Part shown: in pieces, positions 52,778 to 62,776 of the stretch
Layout: every line of letters starts with the position of its first letter
Numbering within the stretch: the stretch's first letter is position 1
Origin: Pelagomonas calceolata
Lineage: Eukaryota > Sar > Pelagophyceae > Pelagomonadales > Pelagomonadaceae
Direction: 5' to 3'
Length of the DNA stretch: 64,000 nt
Assembly: GCA_918797485.1 (NCBI GenBank)
Contig: CAKKNE010000005.1
Coordinates: 682,001 to 746,000 of the forward strand
Position numbers and translations under genes: made by a program
Notes under the pieces: model-generated
What the model was told of the DNA's origin: nothing
The model's input: only the letters and a program-made list of their open reading frames with translations
Databases searched by the model: none

Positions 52778-55700
52778 ATGCCGCCGCTGCGCGAGAAGAC
52801 GAACGCCAAGCCCACGACGAGCGAAGATAGGGTCGGCGCGTCCCTGCCGCCGAGGATCGAAGGCGCCACGCGCGGCGAATTGGACGTGCGCGTCTCCGAG
52901 CTACGAGGCGCGGAGGGCTTGACCCTGGTCCTAAGGTGGTGGGGCGAGGGCGATCAGAGTGGAGGCGTGGCCTTCGACGTGACGCGCAAGAACCAGAAAA
53001 GGGGCAAGGCGCAGTGCCTGTTTCCGAGTCGCGTCGACGGCGCGGGACTAGGCCGATATCTCAAGGACGCTCGAGTGCTGAGGTTCGACGTCGTGGCCCA
53101 TGGCCGCGTCGTGGGCGCCCTGAAAGTCCCTCTGTCCAAGGCGCCCGTCGGTGCTATTCAAGATGACGGCGAGAAGTCACTGGTCGATGCAAGGTTCAGT
53201 GCAGCCCAGATCCAGGAGATCGGACTGACACCAGCTCAATTGGCGCGACGACCTCCCAGAAAGCAGCTCGGCTCGGTGCGCGTCAAGGTCGTGGCCAGGA
53301 TGGGCAAGGCTTCCAAGGTGAAAAACGCGACGACCGTCCAAGGCGCCCTCAAGCAGTCCGTCGATCTACCTCCTACAACAGACCACAAAGACACGATGGA
53401 AGGGCGGCTCGCGAGTGCGGGGAACCGCTTTTATAGGGACCCGGAGGCGCTCGGCGAAGCGATGCCGGTGGGCAAAGCAGGCGTTCGTAGGAAACAACCT
53501 TCACCGGAACAGGTCTACAAGATGAGGCAGTCGGAAGAGAACCCCTGGGGCGCTCCGGAAGAGCACAAGACGGGCGGTTTGTCCAACGAGCCGGCGTCGG
53601 TCTTCGCGGGGCCATCGACTACGGAGACGACTCCAGCATCAGTGTTTGGTGGCCCATCCTCGGCGGGCTCCGCCGTGGGTTCCGCCGTGGCCGCGGCCTT
53701 CGGCGGACCCGGGGGCTCGGCGGCGTCGCCGGAAACCTTCGGCGGGCCGTCTACGGCGGCCTCGGCGGCGTCGCCCGCGGCCTTCGGCGCGCCGGGCGAC
53801 GAGCTCACGACCATCGACGAGCGCACGACGCCGCCTTCGTCGAAGACGGCCGTCGCGCGCCACGACATGCAAGAGGCACCACCGGCGACGCTCGAAGCGT
53901 TGTTAAGAAGGGGCGAAGCGCTGAGAGAACATGTCTTACAAGTCGAGCACGCCTCGGGCCTCAAAGACGACGGCGCCGCCGTCGCCGCATTTCTAGATGA
54001 CGAATTGATAGCAGCAACAGAAAGCACCAAGCCGCCCGAACCGCCGCCATCATCGCAAATCGGCAAGGCGCCCGCCGAGGAGGCTCCGGCGCCGGCGGCG
54101 GAAGGCGTCCCCCCGGCGCCCGCTCTAGAGGGCGGTGGCGTCACGGCGCCCCTCGCCACGACCTTCCCTTCATCAGCCCCTCTAGAAGCTCTGGAACGAA
54201 GGGCCCAGGCCCTCGCCGCGGACGTCGAGGACGACGCCGCTGAGTACTTAGCTCACGAGGACGACGCGTTAGTTGATGAACTTTTGAGAGATCCGGAGAT
54301 CCAGCGGGCCATCGCGCCGTCTCCACAACAAGTTGTCGAGGCGCCGCCGCCGCCGCCTCCACAAGAACAACCTGTGGTGGAGGCATTCACGACGCCTGTT
54401 GTTCAAGAACCTCTAGACCCGCGGCAGCTGCGATGTCTGCTGCGCGTGCGGAGCGGGTTGCTCAACCGGGAGACGGCCGCCGCGTCGTCCGCGGCGCGCG
54501 TCGCGCACCACTGGGCCCTGCCTAATTCTGTAGACCGCTCCTACAGGAGACGCGACGGCAAGTACGGGAGCGACTACGTCGCGGGAGAGCGGCAGGGTTC
54601 CCGAAGTGTGTACGCCTTTGCGTATGACTGCAGTTCCCCTTACTCGACGTCGTGCTCCTTCAACGCTTTACAAATAGTAGAAGTGTGGTGCAAAAGTTAC
54701 GATGGAGTGACCGATAGTCTAGTAGGCGTCGCGAAGGTACCTCTCTCCCAACTCTCATCAAAAGTGCAGGCCGCGTCGCGACGAGTCAGCCGGGCCCACC
54801 GGCTAACGGAGACGGCCTTTTCTCGTGTTGATGACTGGTTAATCGACGAATCGCGAGCGTTAGTATCAGATTCAAGTATTGATATCGTGGACCCGTTATC
54901 CGCACAGAAGAAAGGGACCATCCAAGTCTCATTAGCTGTAGGAACACCTACACAGCTACGCCACCTAGACGACGCGCGCACGTACGACGCGGCGCGGCTC
55001 CTCCAAGCGAACCACCGGGGAAGAGCTTCTCGACGAGCCCATCGAGGGTTATTCGACGACGGTGCCACGGAACCGCTCTCGAGGGCCGTCGACGAGGAGT
55101 TCTTCGCCCCCGAGGAGGAAGAAGGCAATCTCGCGGAGTCGATACCCATCCAGGGCGTCGTCCAGCACACGCTCGAAGTGTCCCTGACGGGCGAGTGTTC
55201 GTTGCCGACGGACTCGGGGGCGTCGGTGACGTATCGCCTGGCGAACGCGGACCAGGAGCTCTGGTGGGATTCAGATAGTGCGAGACTGAACTCTAGGTTG
55301 CGCCACGACTTCTCGACGCCTCTTGCGTCAGTAGAGGTGGCTGCCGTGCGCTGTCTGGTCGGGGATGGGTCGTCTGGTGTTGACTTTAGTGTTGAGGTCG
55401 AGGGCGATGCATATGTTGCTCGATTACCTATCAGGGACGTGAAAGCACTAGTGCGGAGGGACGTGCGGGACTTTGCTTGTACGTTGCCTTTGACGAGACG
55501 AGGTCAAAGTACACCATTCACTTTACCCTTGACTTTTGGCTACAGGCGCGAGCCGGACGCCGTCGCTAGGGTGCGGGCGTCGCGCGAGTCTCTGACGGTA
55601 GCGGAAGAATCATTGGTCGAGGAGGAGGAGGAGCCCACGGTCATCGTGCGCGCGCGGCGCGCCTTCCTGCAGGACGAGGCTCCGGCGCCCCGCGACGACA

Positions 55701-57691
55701 ACAATGACGAGACCCTCTCGCTCACGGTGAGCGGCGCTAGAGGTCTAGGAGCCGTGCTACGGGCCTGGCGCACGCAGGGCCGCGGCTCTGGCACGTTCCC
55801 CCTCGAGGAGACCGCTCACGTGACGTACGCGGCCGATCTCGAAGTGCGCGTTCTAGATGCGAACGACGAACTGCTGGCGACCATGACGTCGCCGTCGTTC
55901 TCTTTTTCAGGAGCGGACGAGGAGAACGACGTGCTGGATTCGACCGTGTTGTTACCTCAGAGGTCAGTATCGATCGATGCCGCGGCGTCGCTGGACTTTG
56001 CTATCCGACTAGTAGATGTCCGCGCGGGCGCGGCGTCCGCGGCGGTGGACGGGCCGTTGGGAGTGCCCATCGCTTCCGGGCGAGCTTCGCTGCCGATCGA
56101 CGGCTGGGTGCGCATCAGTGGTGATGGCAACTACCGAGGCGCGCTCCGCGTGCGTGCGGCGTACACGTCTGACGTCGCTCCACCATTGTCGCCCGTCGCG
56201 CCTGCCTCGCCCGTCGCGGCACCACCAGCACCGGTCGCGGCGCCTCCGCCACCGACCATGGCCGACGCCGCGACGTCGCTCGATGCGGACCGCTTGACGG
56301 CCATCATGCGCCAAGCTTTGCAACCGGCTATCTTACCGTCGACGGAACCTTCCATATATACGGATGAAAATACTTCAGTGCGCATAGCCATCGAGAAGGT
56401 CGAGGGCTTGCCTAACGAGGACTGGAGGTGGACCGTGGCGTGGAAAGTGGACGGCAACGACTACGCGACGCCGCCCGTCGCCGGTGCTTCATCTGTCGAT
56501 TTCGGGGGTTGGGCGGCCGTCGCCAAGATCCCTACTCGTAGATTAGCGACATCATCGGTAGTGTTCGAGGTCCTCCAGGGCGAGGCCAACCGGCCGACGG
56601 CGTCGATCGTTGGAAAGACGACGGTGGATTTGGGAATGCTGGCCTGCGGCTTGTCCTGCGTCGACGGCGCGTATCGGTTGTCCGATGATTTCTGCCGGGA
56701 GAAAGGTGTCTTAACCGTGAAGATCGGAACCGTGTCTGAGGAAGAGGAGGCATCCCTGCCGCCGCCGACGCCGTCGCAGGAGGTGCAACTGCCGCCGGAC
56801 CCGCGCTCGGACTCGCCCGACGCCTTCGCCCGTCAAAGGGAACACGAGCGGAGCGAAGCTTTGAGGCGACGAGCCCACGCGCTCGAAGCTGCGGTTGGGG
56901 AGGAGGCTAGACGACTCGGCGATCTGGGCAGCATGCTGCGGTCCCTGGAGAACTTGGGAGGGAGGCTGCTGACCTTTGGGCAGGAGGCATCTGAATCATC
57001 GGAGGACGATAATGATGATGATATCGAGGTCGAGGCCGTCGCCCAGTCGCCGGGCTTTTTGGCGCCGCCGCCCTGGGAGCGGCCCCAGGAGGAAGAAGAA
57101 GACGACGCCTGGTCTGACGCGCCGCCGTCGCCCGAAGAACCGGAGTCGCCCCAAAGGGTCGCGCACGCGACGAACGCCCTGGCGGAATCTTTAAGGAAGA
57201 AATACGACGCGGACGCGGCGGCTCTCGCCGCGGAGCGCGCGGCGGCGTCGCAAGAACTCCAACGAGCCGCCGCGGAACGGGAGGCGTTAGCTGCAGAATT
57301 GCGCAAGGCCGCGGAAGAACGGCGGAAACTTGAGGAACGGACGTCGTTACTAGAACAGCGGGAAGCGCAGCATCGTTTAAATGCGGAGAACGAGGCCAAA
57401 GAACGCGCCGAGGCGAGCGCGGCCCTCGCGGCGCAGGCGGCCGCGGCGGCGGCCGAGGAAGCGGCGAAGGCTGTGCAACCGACGCGCCTCGCCGCGATAA
57501 ATGACGAGGTCCACGCGGCCGAGGACGAGTTGCGGGCGGCGCGCGCGGACCTGGTGCGGCACGCGGACGAGCAGCCCTCGGACTCGGGGGCCTCGTCGAC
57601 GTCCTCCGGCCGGCGCTACCGCGACCCGCGCTTCGCGGCGGCCGAGACGGAGCGGATCGCGCGGATCATGCGGGGAGCGCTGTCCGCGTAA
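52778..57691 (+). CDS. Large multi-C2 protein, C2CD3/CEP120-like (centriolar)
   Basis: 1637 aa in one exon. At least five C2-like units: about 30-150 (GELDVRVSELRGAEGLTLVL), 545-690 (RCLLRVRSGLLNRETA), 790-930 (HTLEVSLTGECSLP), 975-1120 (LSLTVSGARGLGAVLRAWRT) and 1190-1310 (SVRIAIEKVEGLPNEDWR). Between them are FGGPS-rich low-complexity repeats (about 265-345), acidic helices, an IQ-like site (LLQANHRGRASRRAHRG) and Pro-rich linkers; the last 250 residues are a Glu/Ala coiled coil. Multiple C2 units plus a C-terminal coiled coil fit centriole assembly proteins such as C2CD3 and CEP120. The C2 Ca-binding Asp pattern is not obvious. Confidence 0.7.
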   Translation: MPPLREKTNAKPTTSEDRVGASLPPRIEGATRGELDVRVSELRGAEGLTLVLRWWGEGDQSGGVAFDVTRKNQKRGKAQCLFPSRVDGAGLGRYLKDARVLRFDVVAHGRVVGALKVPLSKAPVGAIQDDGEKSLVDARFSAAQIQEIGLTPAQLARRPPRKQLGSVRVKVVARMGKASKVKNATTVQGALKQSVDLPPTTDHKDTMEGRLASAGNRFYRDPEALGEAMPVGKAGVRRKQPSPEQVYKMRQSEENPWGAPEEHKTGGLSNEPASVFAGPSTTETTPASVFGGPSSAGSAVGSAVAAAFGGPGGSAASPETFGGPSTAASAASPAAFGAPGDELTTIDERTTPPSSKTAVARHDMQEAPPATLEALLRRGEALREHVLQVEHASGLKDDGAAVAAFLDDELIAATESTKPPEPPPSSQIGKAPAEEAPAPAAEGVPPAPALEGGGVTAPLATTFPSSAPLEALERRAQALAADVEDDAAEYLAHEDDALVDELLRDPEIQRAIAPSPQQVVEAPPPPPPQEQPVVEAFTTPVVQEPLDPRQLRCLLRVRSGLLNRETAAASSAARVAHHWALPNSVDRSYRRRDGKYGSDYVAGERQGSRSVYAFAYDCSSPYSTSCSFNALQIVEVWCKSYDGVTDSLVGVAKVPLSQLSSKVQAASRRVSRAHRLTETAFSRVDDWLIDESRALVSDSSIDIVDPLSAQKKGTIQVSLAVGTPTQLRHLDDARTYDAARLLQANHRGRASRRAHRGLFDDGATEPLSRAVDEEFFAPEEEEGNLAESIPIQGVVQHTLEVSLTGECSLPTDSGASVTYRLANADQELWWDSDSARLNSRLRHDFSTPLASVEVAAVRCLVGDGSSGVDFSVEVEGDAYVARLPIRDVKALVRRDVRDFACTLPLTRRGQSTPFTLPLTFGYRREPDAVARVRASRESLTVAEESLVEEEEEPTVIVRARRAFLQDEAPAPRDDNNDETLSLTVSGARGLGAVLRAWRTQGRGSGTFPLEETAHVTYAADLEVRVLDANDELLATMTSPSFSFSGADEENDVLDSTVLLPQRSVSIDAAASLDFAIRLVDVRAGAASAAVDGPLGVPIASGRASLPIDGWVRISGDGNYRGALRVRAAYTSDVAPPLSPVAPASPVAAPPAPVAAPPPPTMADAATSLDADRLTAIMRQALQPAILPSTEPSIYTDENTSVRIAIEKVEGLPNEDWRWTVAWKVDGNDYATPPVAGASSVDFGGWAAVAKIPTRRLATSSVVFEVLQGEANRPTASIVGKTTVDLGMLACGLSCVDGAYRLSDDFCREKGVLTVKIGTVSEEEEASLPPPTPSQEVQLPPDPRSDSPDAFARQREHERSEALRRRAHALEAAVGEEARRLGDLGSMLRSLENLGGRLLTFGQEASESSEDDNDDDIEVEAVAQSPGFLAPPPWERPQEEEEDDAWSDAPPSPEEPESPQRVAHATNALAESLRKKYDADAAALAAERAAASQELQRAAAEREALAAELRKAAEERRKLEERTSLLEQREAQHRLNAENEAKERAEASAALAAQAAAAAAEEAAKAVQPTRLAAINDEVHAAEDELRAARADLVRHADEQPSDSGASSTSSGRRYRDPRFAAAETERIARIMRGALSA

Positions 57692-57713
57692 GTTTTTGGG
57701 AGAATTTCTGAGT

Positions 57714-58586
57714 TCATTTAGGCAGCCTCGCAATCGCGTCGGCGAGCGTCTTGGCGAGCTCCGCCCGCTCTTGGGCGAGTTTCGCGCGCGCCGTCCGAAA
57801 CGCGTCCCGAGTTTCTTCCCGGTCGCGGAGCGCGTCTCGAGCGTCTTGCAAATTATCCTCAAACGCCTCTGTGATCGGATGCACACCACCGAGCACGCGC
57901 CGCGCGATCCGTTCCGCGTCCTCGAGCGTCTCCACGGCCTCGCGGAGATCTTCGAGCGTGGCGCCGTCGTCCTCGTAGAGCGCCCGCGCGTAACTCGACC
58001 TCATTCTGAGCGTATATTCATGCGAATTTCCGAGAACGCGTCGCGCCACGGGGATTGTTTTGCGCGTCAGTGTCTTGGCATCGTTGAAACGACGAGAGGC
58101 GATGAGCACAAGAGCGTAGCAGAGCGCTTCTCTAATGGTTTCTACATGTTCCTTACCTGATAGCTTCAAGCGTTGGGCGTAGACCTCTCGCCGTACGCGC
58201 AGAGCCTCTTCGTGCCGTCCAAGCATATGATACGTATTCGCAAGATTGCCCTGCGCGGCGAGAATGTTACGTTCCGATGCGCCAAGGCGCCGCTCCGTAG
58301 ACAAGTGGGCCTGTTTCACGGCCAACGCGTCCTCGTGGTGGCCCGCGGCGGACAAACTGTTCCCAAGCTGCACCATCGCCATGCGCCGATCTTGGTCCGA
58401 ATCCGGCCGTCCCAAGTACGTCTTCCAGCAAGCCCACCCGAGCGCGCCCCGCACGACGCCGTGGTAATTTTGTTCGCACAGACTACACGAGTACCACCGT
58501 TTCCACCTCTCATCGAACGCCTCGTCGCCCAAATTATTCGCCTCGACCTCGTCCGTCAAAATCTTGACCTTATAAGAATTTATCAT
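57714..58586 (-). CDS. TPR (kinesin-light-chain-like) protein, 5'-truncated family member
   Basis: 290 aa from ATG 58586. It begins inside what is, in the full relative at 62777, the last CxxC of a RING-CH finger: WYSCSLCEQNYHGVVRGALG. About five TPR units of the kinesin-light-chain type follow (MAMVQLGNSLSAAGHHEDAL; AQGNLANTYHMLGRHEEALR; TLRMRSSYARALYEDDG), then the family tail DLREAVETLEDAERIARRVL. The MYND and most of the RING are missing. The DNA upstream (58590-58790) is unusually AT-rich. It may still be expressed as a TPR-only protein or be a dying copy. Confidence 0.65.
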   Translation of the reverse strand: MINSYKVKILTDEVEANNLGDEAFDERWKRWYSCSLCEQNYHGVVRGALGWACWKTYLGRPDSDQDRRMAMVQLGNSLSAAGHHEDALAVKQAHLSTERRLGASERNILAAQGNLANTYHMLGRHEEALRVRREVYAQRLKLSGKEHVETIREALCYALVLIASRRFNDAKTLTRKTIPVARRVLGNSHEYTLRMRSSYARALYEDDGATLEDLREAVETLEDAERIARRVLGGVHPITEAFEDNLQDARDALRDREETRDAFRTARAKLAQERAELAKTLADAIARLPK

Positions 58587-58794
58587 ATTTACCAAAGTGT
58601 GTAACTTTTAAAGTTAAGAGAAAACTACCAAACAACCTTGTCGTAGCATACGGCACCGAAGGTTATCCTGTGAGATTTCACAAATATCAACTAGACGTAA
58701 ATGCAGACTGTTCCTATAATTTTAGCAGGATTAAAAAAAGAAGTTGAGAAAAAAATGACTCCACCTCCTCCACCTCCTCAGTCTCGAAGAAGCC

Positions 58795-59076
58795 ATGTCG
58801 TTGCTTCGCAAAACGCTGCCCGTGGCGCGACGCGTCCTCGGGGATATGCATGATCACACGATCTATATGAGGCGGAATTACGCGATGGCGCTCTACAGAG
58901 ACCCCGCGGCCTCACTCGACGATCTCCGCGAGGCCGTGACGACGCTCGAGGACACGGTTCGAACCGCGCGGCGCGTGCTCGGCGGCGCGCACCCGCTCGT
59001 AGTGGGGATTGAGCAACATCTGCGAATCTCGCGAGCCGTCCTCCGCGCCCGCGAGACGCCGCCCCCGAGCGCGTAA
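58795..59076 (+). pseudogene. 3' fragment of the TPR family
   Basis: 93 codons from ATG: MSLLRKTLPVARRVLGDMHD, then YAMALYRDPAASLDDLREAV, then ARRVLGGAHP, ending RARETPPPSA. It matches the last two TPR units and tail of the gene on the opposite strand at 57714 and of the fragment at 2350, with no upstream units. It starts directly after a CTCCACCTC repeat and a 180-bp AT-rich stretch. A short product is possible, but a truncated duplicate is more likely. Confidence 0.6.
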
Positions 59077-59087
59077 GAATTTCATAA

Positions 59088-60756
59088 CTAAATTTCTAAC
59101 GCCGCCCCCTTCTCGTACGACGTCACGGCGAACCGCCTTCGTCTATTCAAGTGGTCGCCCCGCGACATCCCCCGGATCAGGCTCATGTCCATGAAGTCCG
59201 CGCCCGCCGTCGACGGCCGCCGCCCGCGCGGGTCGTCCCAGATGGCCGCCGGCGCCGAGAAGACGGAAGGGTTCCCCTCGACATTTCTAGCGCTTCCATT
59301 TTTCCGCCTCCTACATCGAGTATCAACAGACGCGGACGCCGTCACGGGTCGTCTAACACGCGGCCGCCGCACCGGAGAAATCAGCTTCTCGGGCTCCAGT
59401 TCCTTCAGGCGCTTCTTCTCGAGGATCTTCTCGAATTTATATAGAGGATCCTTCGACGACATCGACGCTAATTCGGCCTCCCTCACGCTATCTTCTTCAC
59501 TCAACCGTATGGAAGGTACCAAGCGGATGGGCCCCTCTCCTTTAATAGAGCGCAGCATGTTATTGAGTTCTTCATCATTGGGCTGCAAGAACCGCTGAGC
59601 TACCGTTAGTCGTCGGCCGCCCGTCCGCCCGTCACTAATCACTCGTTCGAACTCGACCTTGTCCAAAGCTAGGAGCGTACAATCGGTCACGGCCGACACG
59701 GTGGCCGTCCTCAGACCTCTATTAGCAAACGCCAGTTCCCCGAAGCACTCGCCCTTTTTTTATGGGCTTCTGCGGTACTAATTCGTGGCTACTTCGACCG
59801 ACCGTCTCCCACGTATTGATAGAGGTAGGCCACCGGTTGATGCCCTGGCGCACGACGTCCTTGACCACGGCACATTCCCCGTCCAAGATGAAGAAAATAT
59901 CATGGGCCACATCCCCTTGTGTAACTATAACGGTACCCTTCTTGATCTCCAGCCTTCTTACTAGTTGACAGATGCGCTGCACTCGCCGCTTCGCCCAGGT
60001 CATGAACAGGGGCGTATTTCGCAGTAAAAAATACGCTCGTCGCACTTCCCCTTCCCTGTAGGTCTTGAGGAGCTCGTCGTATTCCGTTTTTCTCAACTCT
60101 AGTAATTCCAGGAACTCTGACGTGGCCATCACGGTAGCGTTTCGAGGCGACGCGCCTTCATCTAGAGCTGCCTCGCCGAACGAATCACCGACCCTCAGAG
60201 AAGCGACCTTCGTGCCCCCTCGTAGTTCGTGCTCGCCCGTCAACAAGCCACCCTTGATCACGGCAGCTTCCCCATTCACCACAATGTAGAACGTGGCCCC
60301 GACGTCGCCTTCCCGTACAACCAATTGCCGTTGCGCAAATTTTCGTAAGCAAGCCATCCGCGCGACTCGTCGCGTGCACTCCCCACCCAATTCTCTGGTT
60401 TTCGGCCAGACCTCATAGAGAAAAGCCATGATAATGGCAATGTCCTCACTCGATCTTGCGAGCGGTGCCCTTCTCATCGCCTCCATCACTAAGTAGTTCT
60501 GGACCACGTCGCACGCTTCTTGGTAGTCGTCCCTTTCTAGGATGGTGGAGGGATAGATGTCGGCCTTGTCGTAGCCCTTCGGCATGGGATGTTTTGGGTT
60601 TATATATCGTTCTCGCTTTTCGCGCTGGGTCCGGCGCATGACGGGGCTTACCATGCTGTGGTCCGAGAAGCGCGACCGGTCGCTTCCGAGGGGTTGGGCG
60701 TCTGCATAGGGTGGGGCGTCTTGCCAGAGCTCGGCTTGGAGGGTGCGGTCCTTCAT
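59088..60756 (-). CDS. Protein with two cyclic-nucleotide-binding domains (one-base frameshift)
   Basis: About 555 aa if one base of a seven-A run (59755-59761) is skipped; as written the frame breaks there. Domain 1 (residues about 130-245): VVREGDVGATFYIVVNGEAA, then GDSFGEAAL with Arg in SPRNATV. Domain 2 (about 260-385) starts VTQGDVAHDIFFILDGECAV and continues after the A run as ECFGELAFANRGLRTATV. Both phosphate cassettes keep the Arg that contacts cyclic phosphate. There is no kinase or channel part, so it resembles PKA regulatory subunits or CNB-only proteins, with an extra basic C-terminus. The break is most likely an assembly error. Confidence 0.82.
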
Positions 60757-61237
60757 TTTGCGGCGCTGTGGGTTGTTTAGATGTTGTTTGGTTGCAGCCG
60801 AGGTCCTGGAGCGGCGCCGGGCGCTGTGGTGGCTGCTGGGCTTGTGCGGTCCCGGCCCGGTGTTGGGGCTGCACCGCTTGTGCGGGCAGCACGGCGGGCA
60901 AGAATGGAGCGCGTGTGGCGCGTGCCGGGGCTCCCGGGCTGCCGCAGCGCCGCACGACTCTCTGTGCTCAAATGCGCTGCAGAGCTAGAGCCGAACCCGC
61001 GCCAAGTGCCGCTGCGAAACCAGAGGCCTCCGGAGCGATGCGGCACCGCGACGACGCGCTGGGGACGGCTGGTGCGTCTCCAAGCCGGCCGCCGCGACGG
61101 CGCTCTGCAAAGCGCCTCAGCCTCAGCCCTCCAGCCTCGGCCGAACGGCAGCGAGCGCAGCGATGCCGCCGCGGAGGTGACCCATCAAGTACGACCGCTG
61201 CTGCCCGAGACCGCTGCCGTCGCGACCGCAGCGATAC
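60757..61237. other. Divergent intergenic region
   Basis: 481 bp between the cyclic-nucleotide-binding gene and the GT31 gene. Open frames cross it on both strands, but none has domain-like sequence. No promoter palindrome is seen. Confidence 0.5.
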
Positions 61238-62668
61238 ATGGCTGCCCGCATAGCACTCTGGTGGTGCCTCACCACCGTCGCAGCCGCCCGCGAGTGGGCC
61301 GTGAGCGACCGCTTCACGGGCCCCGTCGAGCACAAGCCCGGCGACGTCAGTCTCGGCTTCCGCATCCCGCGGAACAACTCGGAAACGCTGCCCAACGTCG
61401 AGCCGGAGATCGATTTGTGGGTAGATGATCATGCGAGCTTCATGGAGTCGGTCGGGCGGTACGCGGAGCTCTGTTGCCGGTTGGATGGGATGGACCTGGG
61501 CTGCGACGAAATTGGAAGCACGCGCATCACGTTACCTCCCAAGTTATCTCTCGGTCTGCATGAACTGGCTTGTGATTTAGTGGATGTCGCGACGCGGAGG
61601 GAGCTTCTCACGTACGGCACGACGCTGTGCCGGTGGACGGTCGTAGAACACGTCAACCAGACCACTGAAGGTAGGCGGTTAGTCGAGCTCGCTGATGAGC
61701 AACGTATGATGGATGAGCCTCTCTATCGGTGGTGGCGCGGGCAGGGCCCTCTCCCGTGGTCCCTTCCACAGTACCCGTGGGCCTTGTCACGAGTGGAGAA
61801 GCCTCTACTTATTGTTGGAGTCAAGTGCGCGGCATCGGCCATCTCGCAGCGCGACGCGATGCGCCGGACCTGGCTGAGTGACGCGCCGGCCGACGGCTCG
61901 CTGGTCGTGAGGTTCGTCATAGGACGCGCCGAGGACCCCTACGTCGCCCGAGCGTTACAGAGGGAACTCGAAGTCTACAACGACGTCCTCATACCACCTT
62001 TTCTGGACCTCGAAGACGGCTACAAGTCGCTCGTGCCGAAGACCAAGGCCTTCGCGTCGTACGCCTTCACTCAATATCCATCGGCGTCCTACGTCATGCT
62101 CTGCGACGACGACGTCCTCGTGGACGTTGAAAGATTATTGGAGGCGATGACCACGGGCTCGCTCCCTTCGCGTCGCTTCTACGCGGGCCAGGTCTGGGCC
62201 GAGCACTTCCGGAAGCCGACGCTGCCGCAACGGTCGACGACGCATCGGAACTATTTGCCGGAAGCCGTGTACCCCATGTCCCAATTACCACCATTTGCCA
62301 TCGGGCCTCACTATTTATTGTCGATGGACTGTGCTGAATTTATCCATAAAAACAAAGATGATCTAGCGGGCGTGGGCACGCTGGAAGACGTCTCCGTGGC
62401 GCTGTGGTTGCTCGCCTTGCAGGTGCATCCGCAACATAGTGAACAGTTCACCAATGCCCGTTTGTTCGGCTGCGAGGCCTATTCCGTCTCCATCGCCGAC
62501 CTTACGTCGAGGGGCATCCGGGCGATCCACGCGAACCGAAAGAACGGGCGCGATGCGTGCGAGGGCTACGAGGAGCTCGCGTGGGTCAAGACGCCGCGGT
62601 TCAAGCTGCAGACGCCGGACGCTCTTTATGCGGTGCCTGTGGGGGCGGATGGTCTCGCGCCGGATTAA
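61238..62668 (+). CDS. GT31 beta-1,3-glycosyltransferase
   Basis: 476 aa. The N-terminus MAARIALWWCLTTVAAA is a signal peptide or short anchor. A lumen stem domain (LWVDDHASFMESVGRYAELC) precedes a GT31 catalytic domain: LLIVGVKCAASAISQRDAMR then RTWL, FLDLEDGYKSLVPKTKAFAS, the metal-binding YVMLCDDDVLVD, RRFYAGQVW, and GTLEDVSVALWLLAL (the EDV motif). The enzyme would transfer Gal, GlcNAc or GalNAc in beta-1,3 linkage in the Golgi. Length is slightly above typical animal B3GALTs because of the stem. Single exon. Confidence 0.9.
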   Translation: MAARIALWWCLTTVAAAREWAVSDRFTGPVEHKPGDVSLGFRIPRNNSETLPNVEPEIDLWVDDHASFMESVGRYAELCCRLDGMDLGCDEIGSTRITLPPKLSLGLHELACDLVDVATRRELLTYGTTLCRWTVVEHVNQTTEGRRLVELADEQRMMDEPLYRWWRGQGPLPWSLPQYPWALSRVEKPLLIVGVKCAASAISQRDAMRRTWLSDAPADGSLVVRFVIGRAEDPYVARALQRELEVYNDVLIPPFLDLEDGYKSLVPKTKAFASYAFTQYPSASYVMLCDDDVLVDVERLLEAMTTGSLPSRRFYAGQVWAEHFRKPTLPQRSTTHRNYLPEAVYPMSQLPPFAIGPHYLLSMDCAEFIHKNKDDLAGVGTLEDVSVALWLLALQVHPQHSEQFTNARLFGCEAYSVSIADLTSRGIRAIHANRKNGRDACEGYEELAWVKTPRFKLQTPDALYAVPVGADGLAPD

Positions 62669-62776
62669 TAAGGTTGTTTATGATACTGAGGGGTCCTACT
62701 GAACGAACGGGTTTTACACTGAATTTTTACATTTTACGAGCAAGATACCCGCCAGGCCTCACGAATCGACCGGGAA

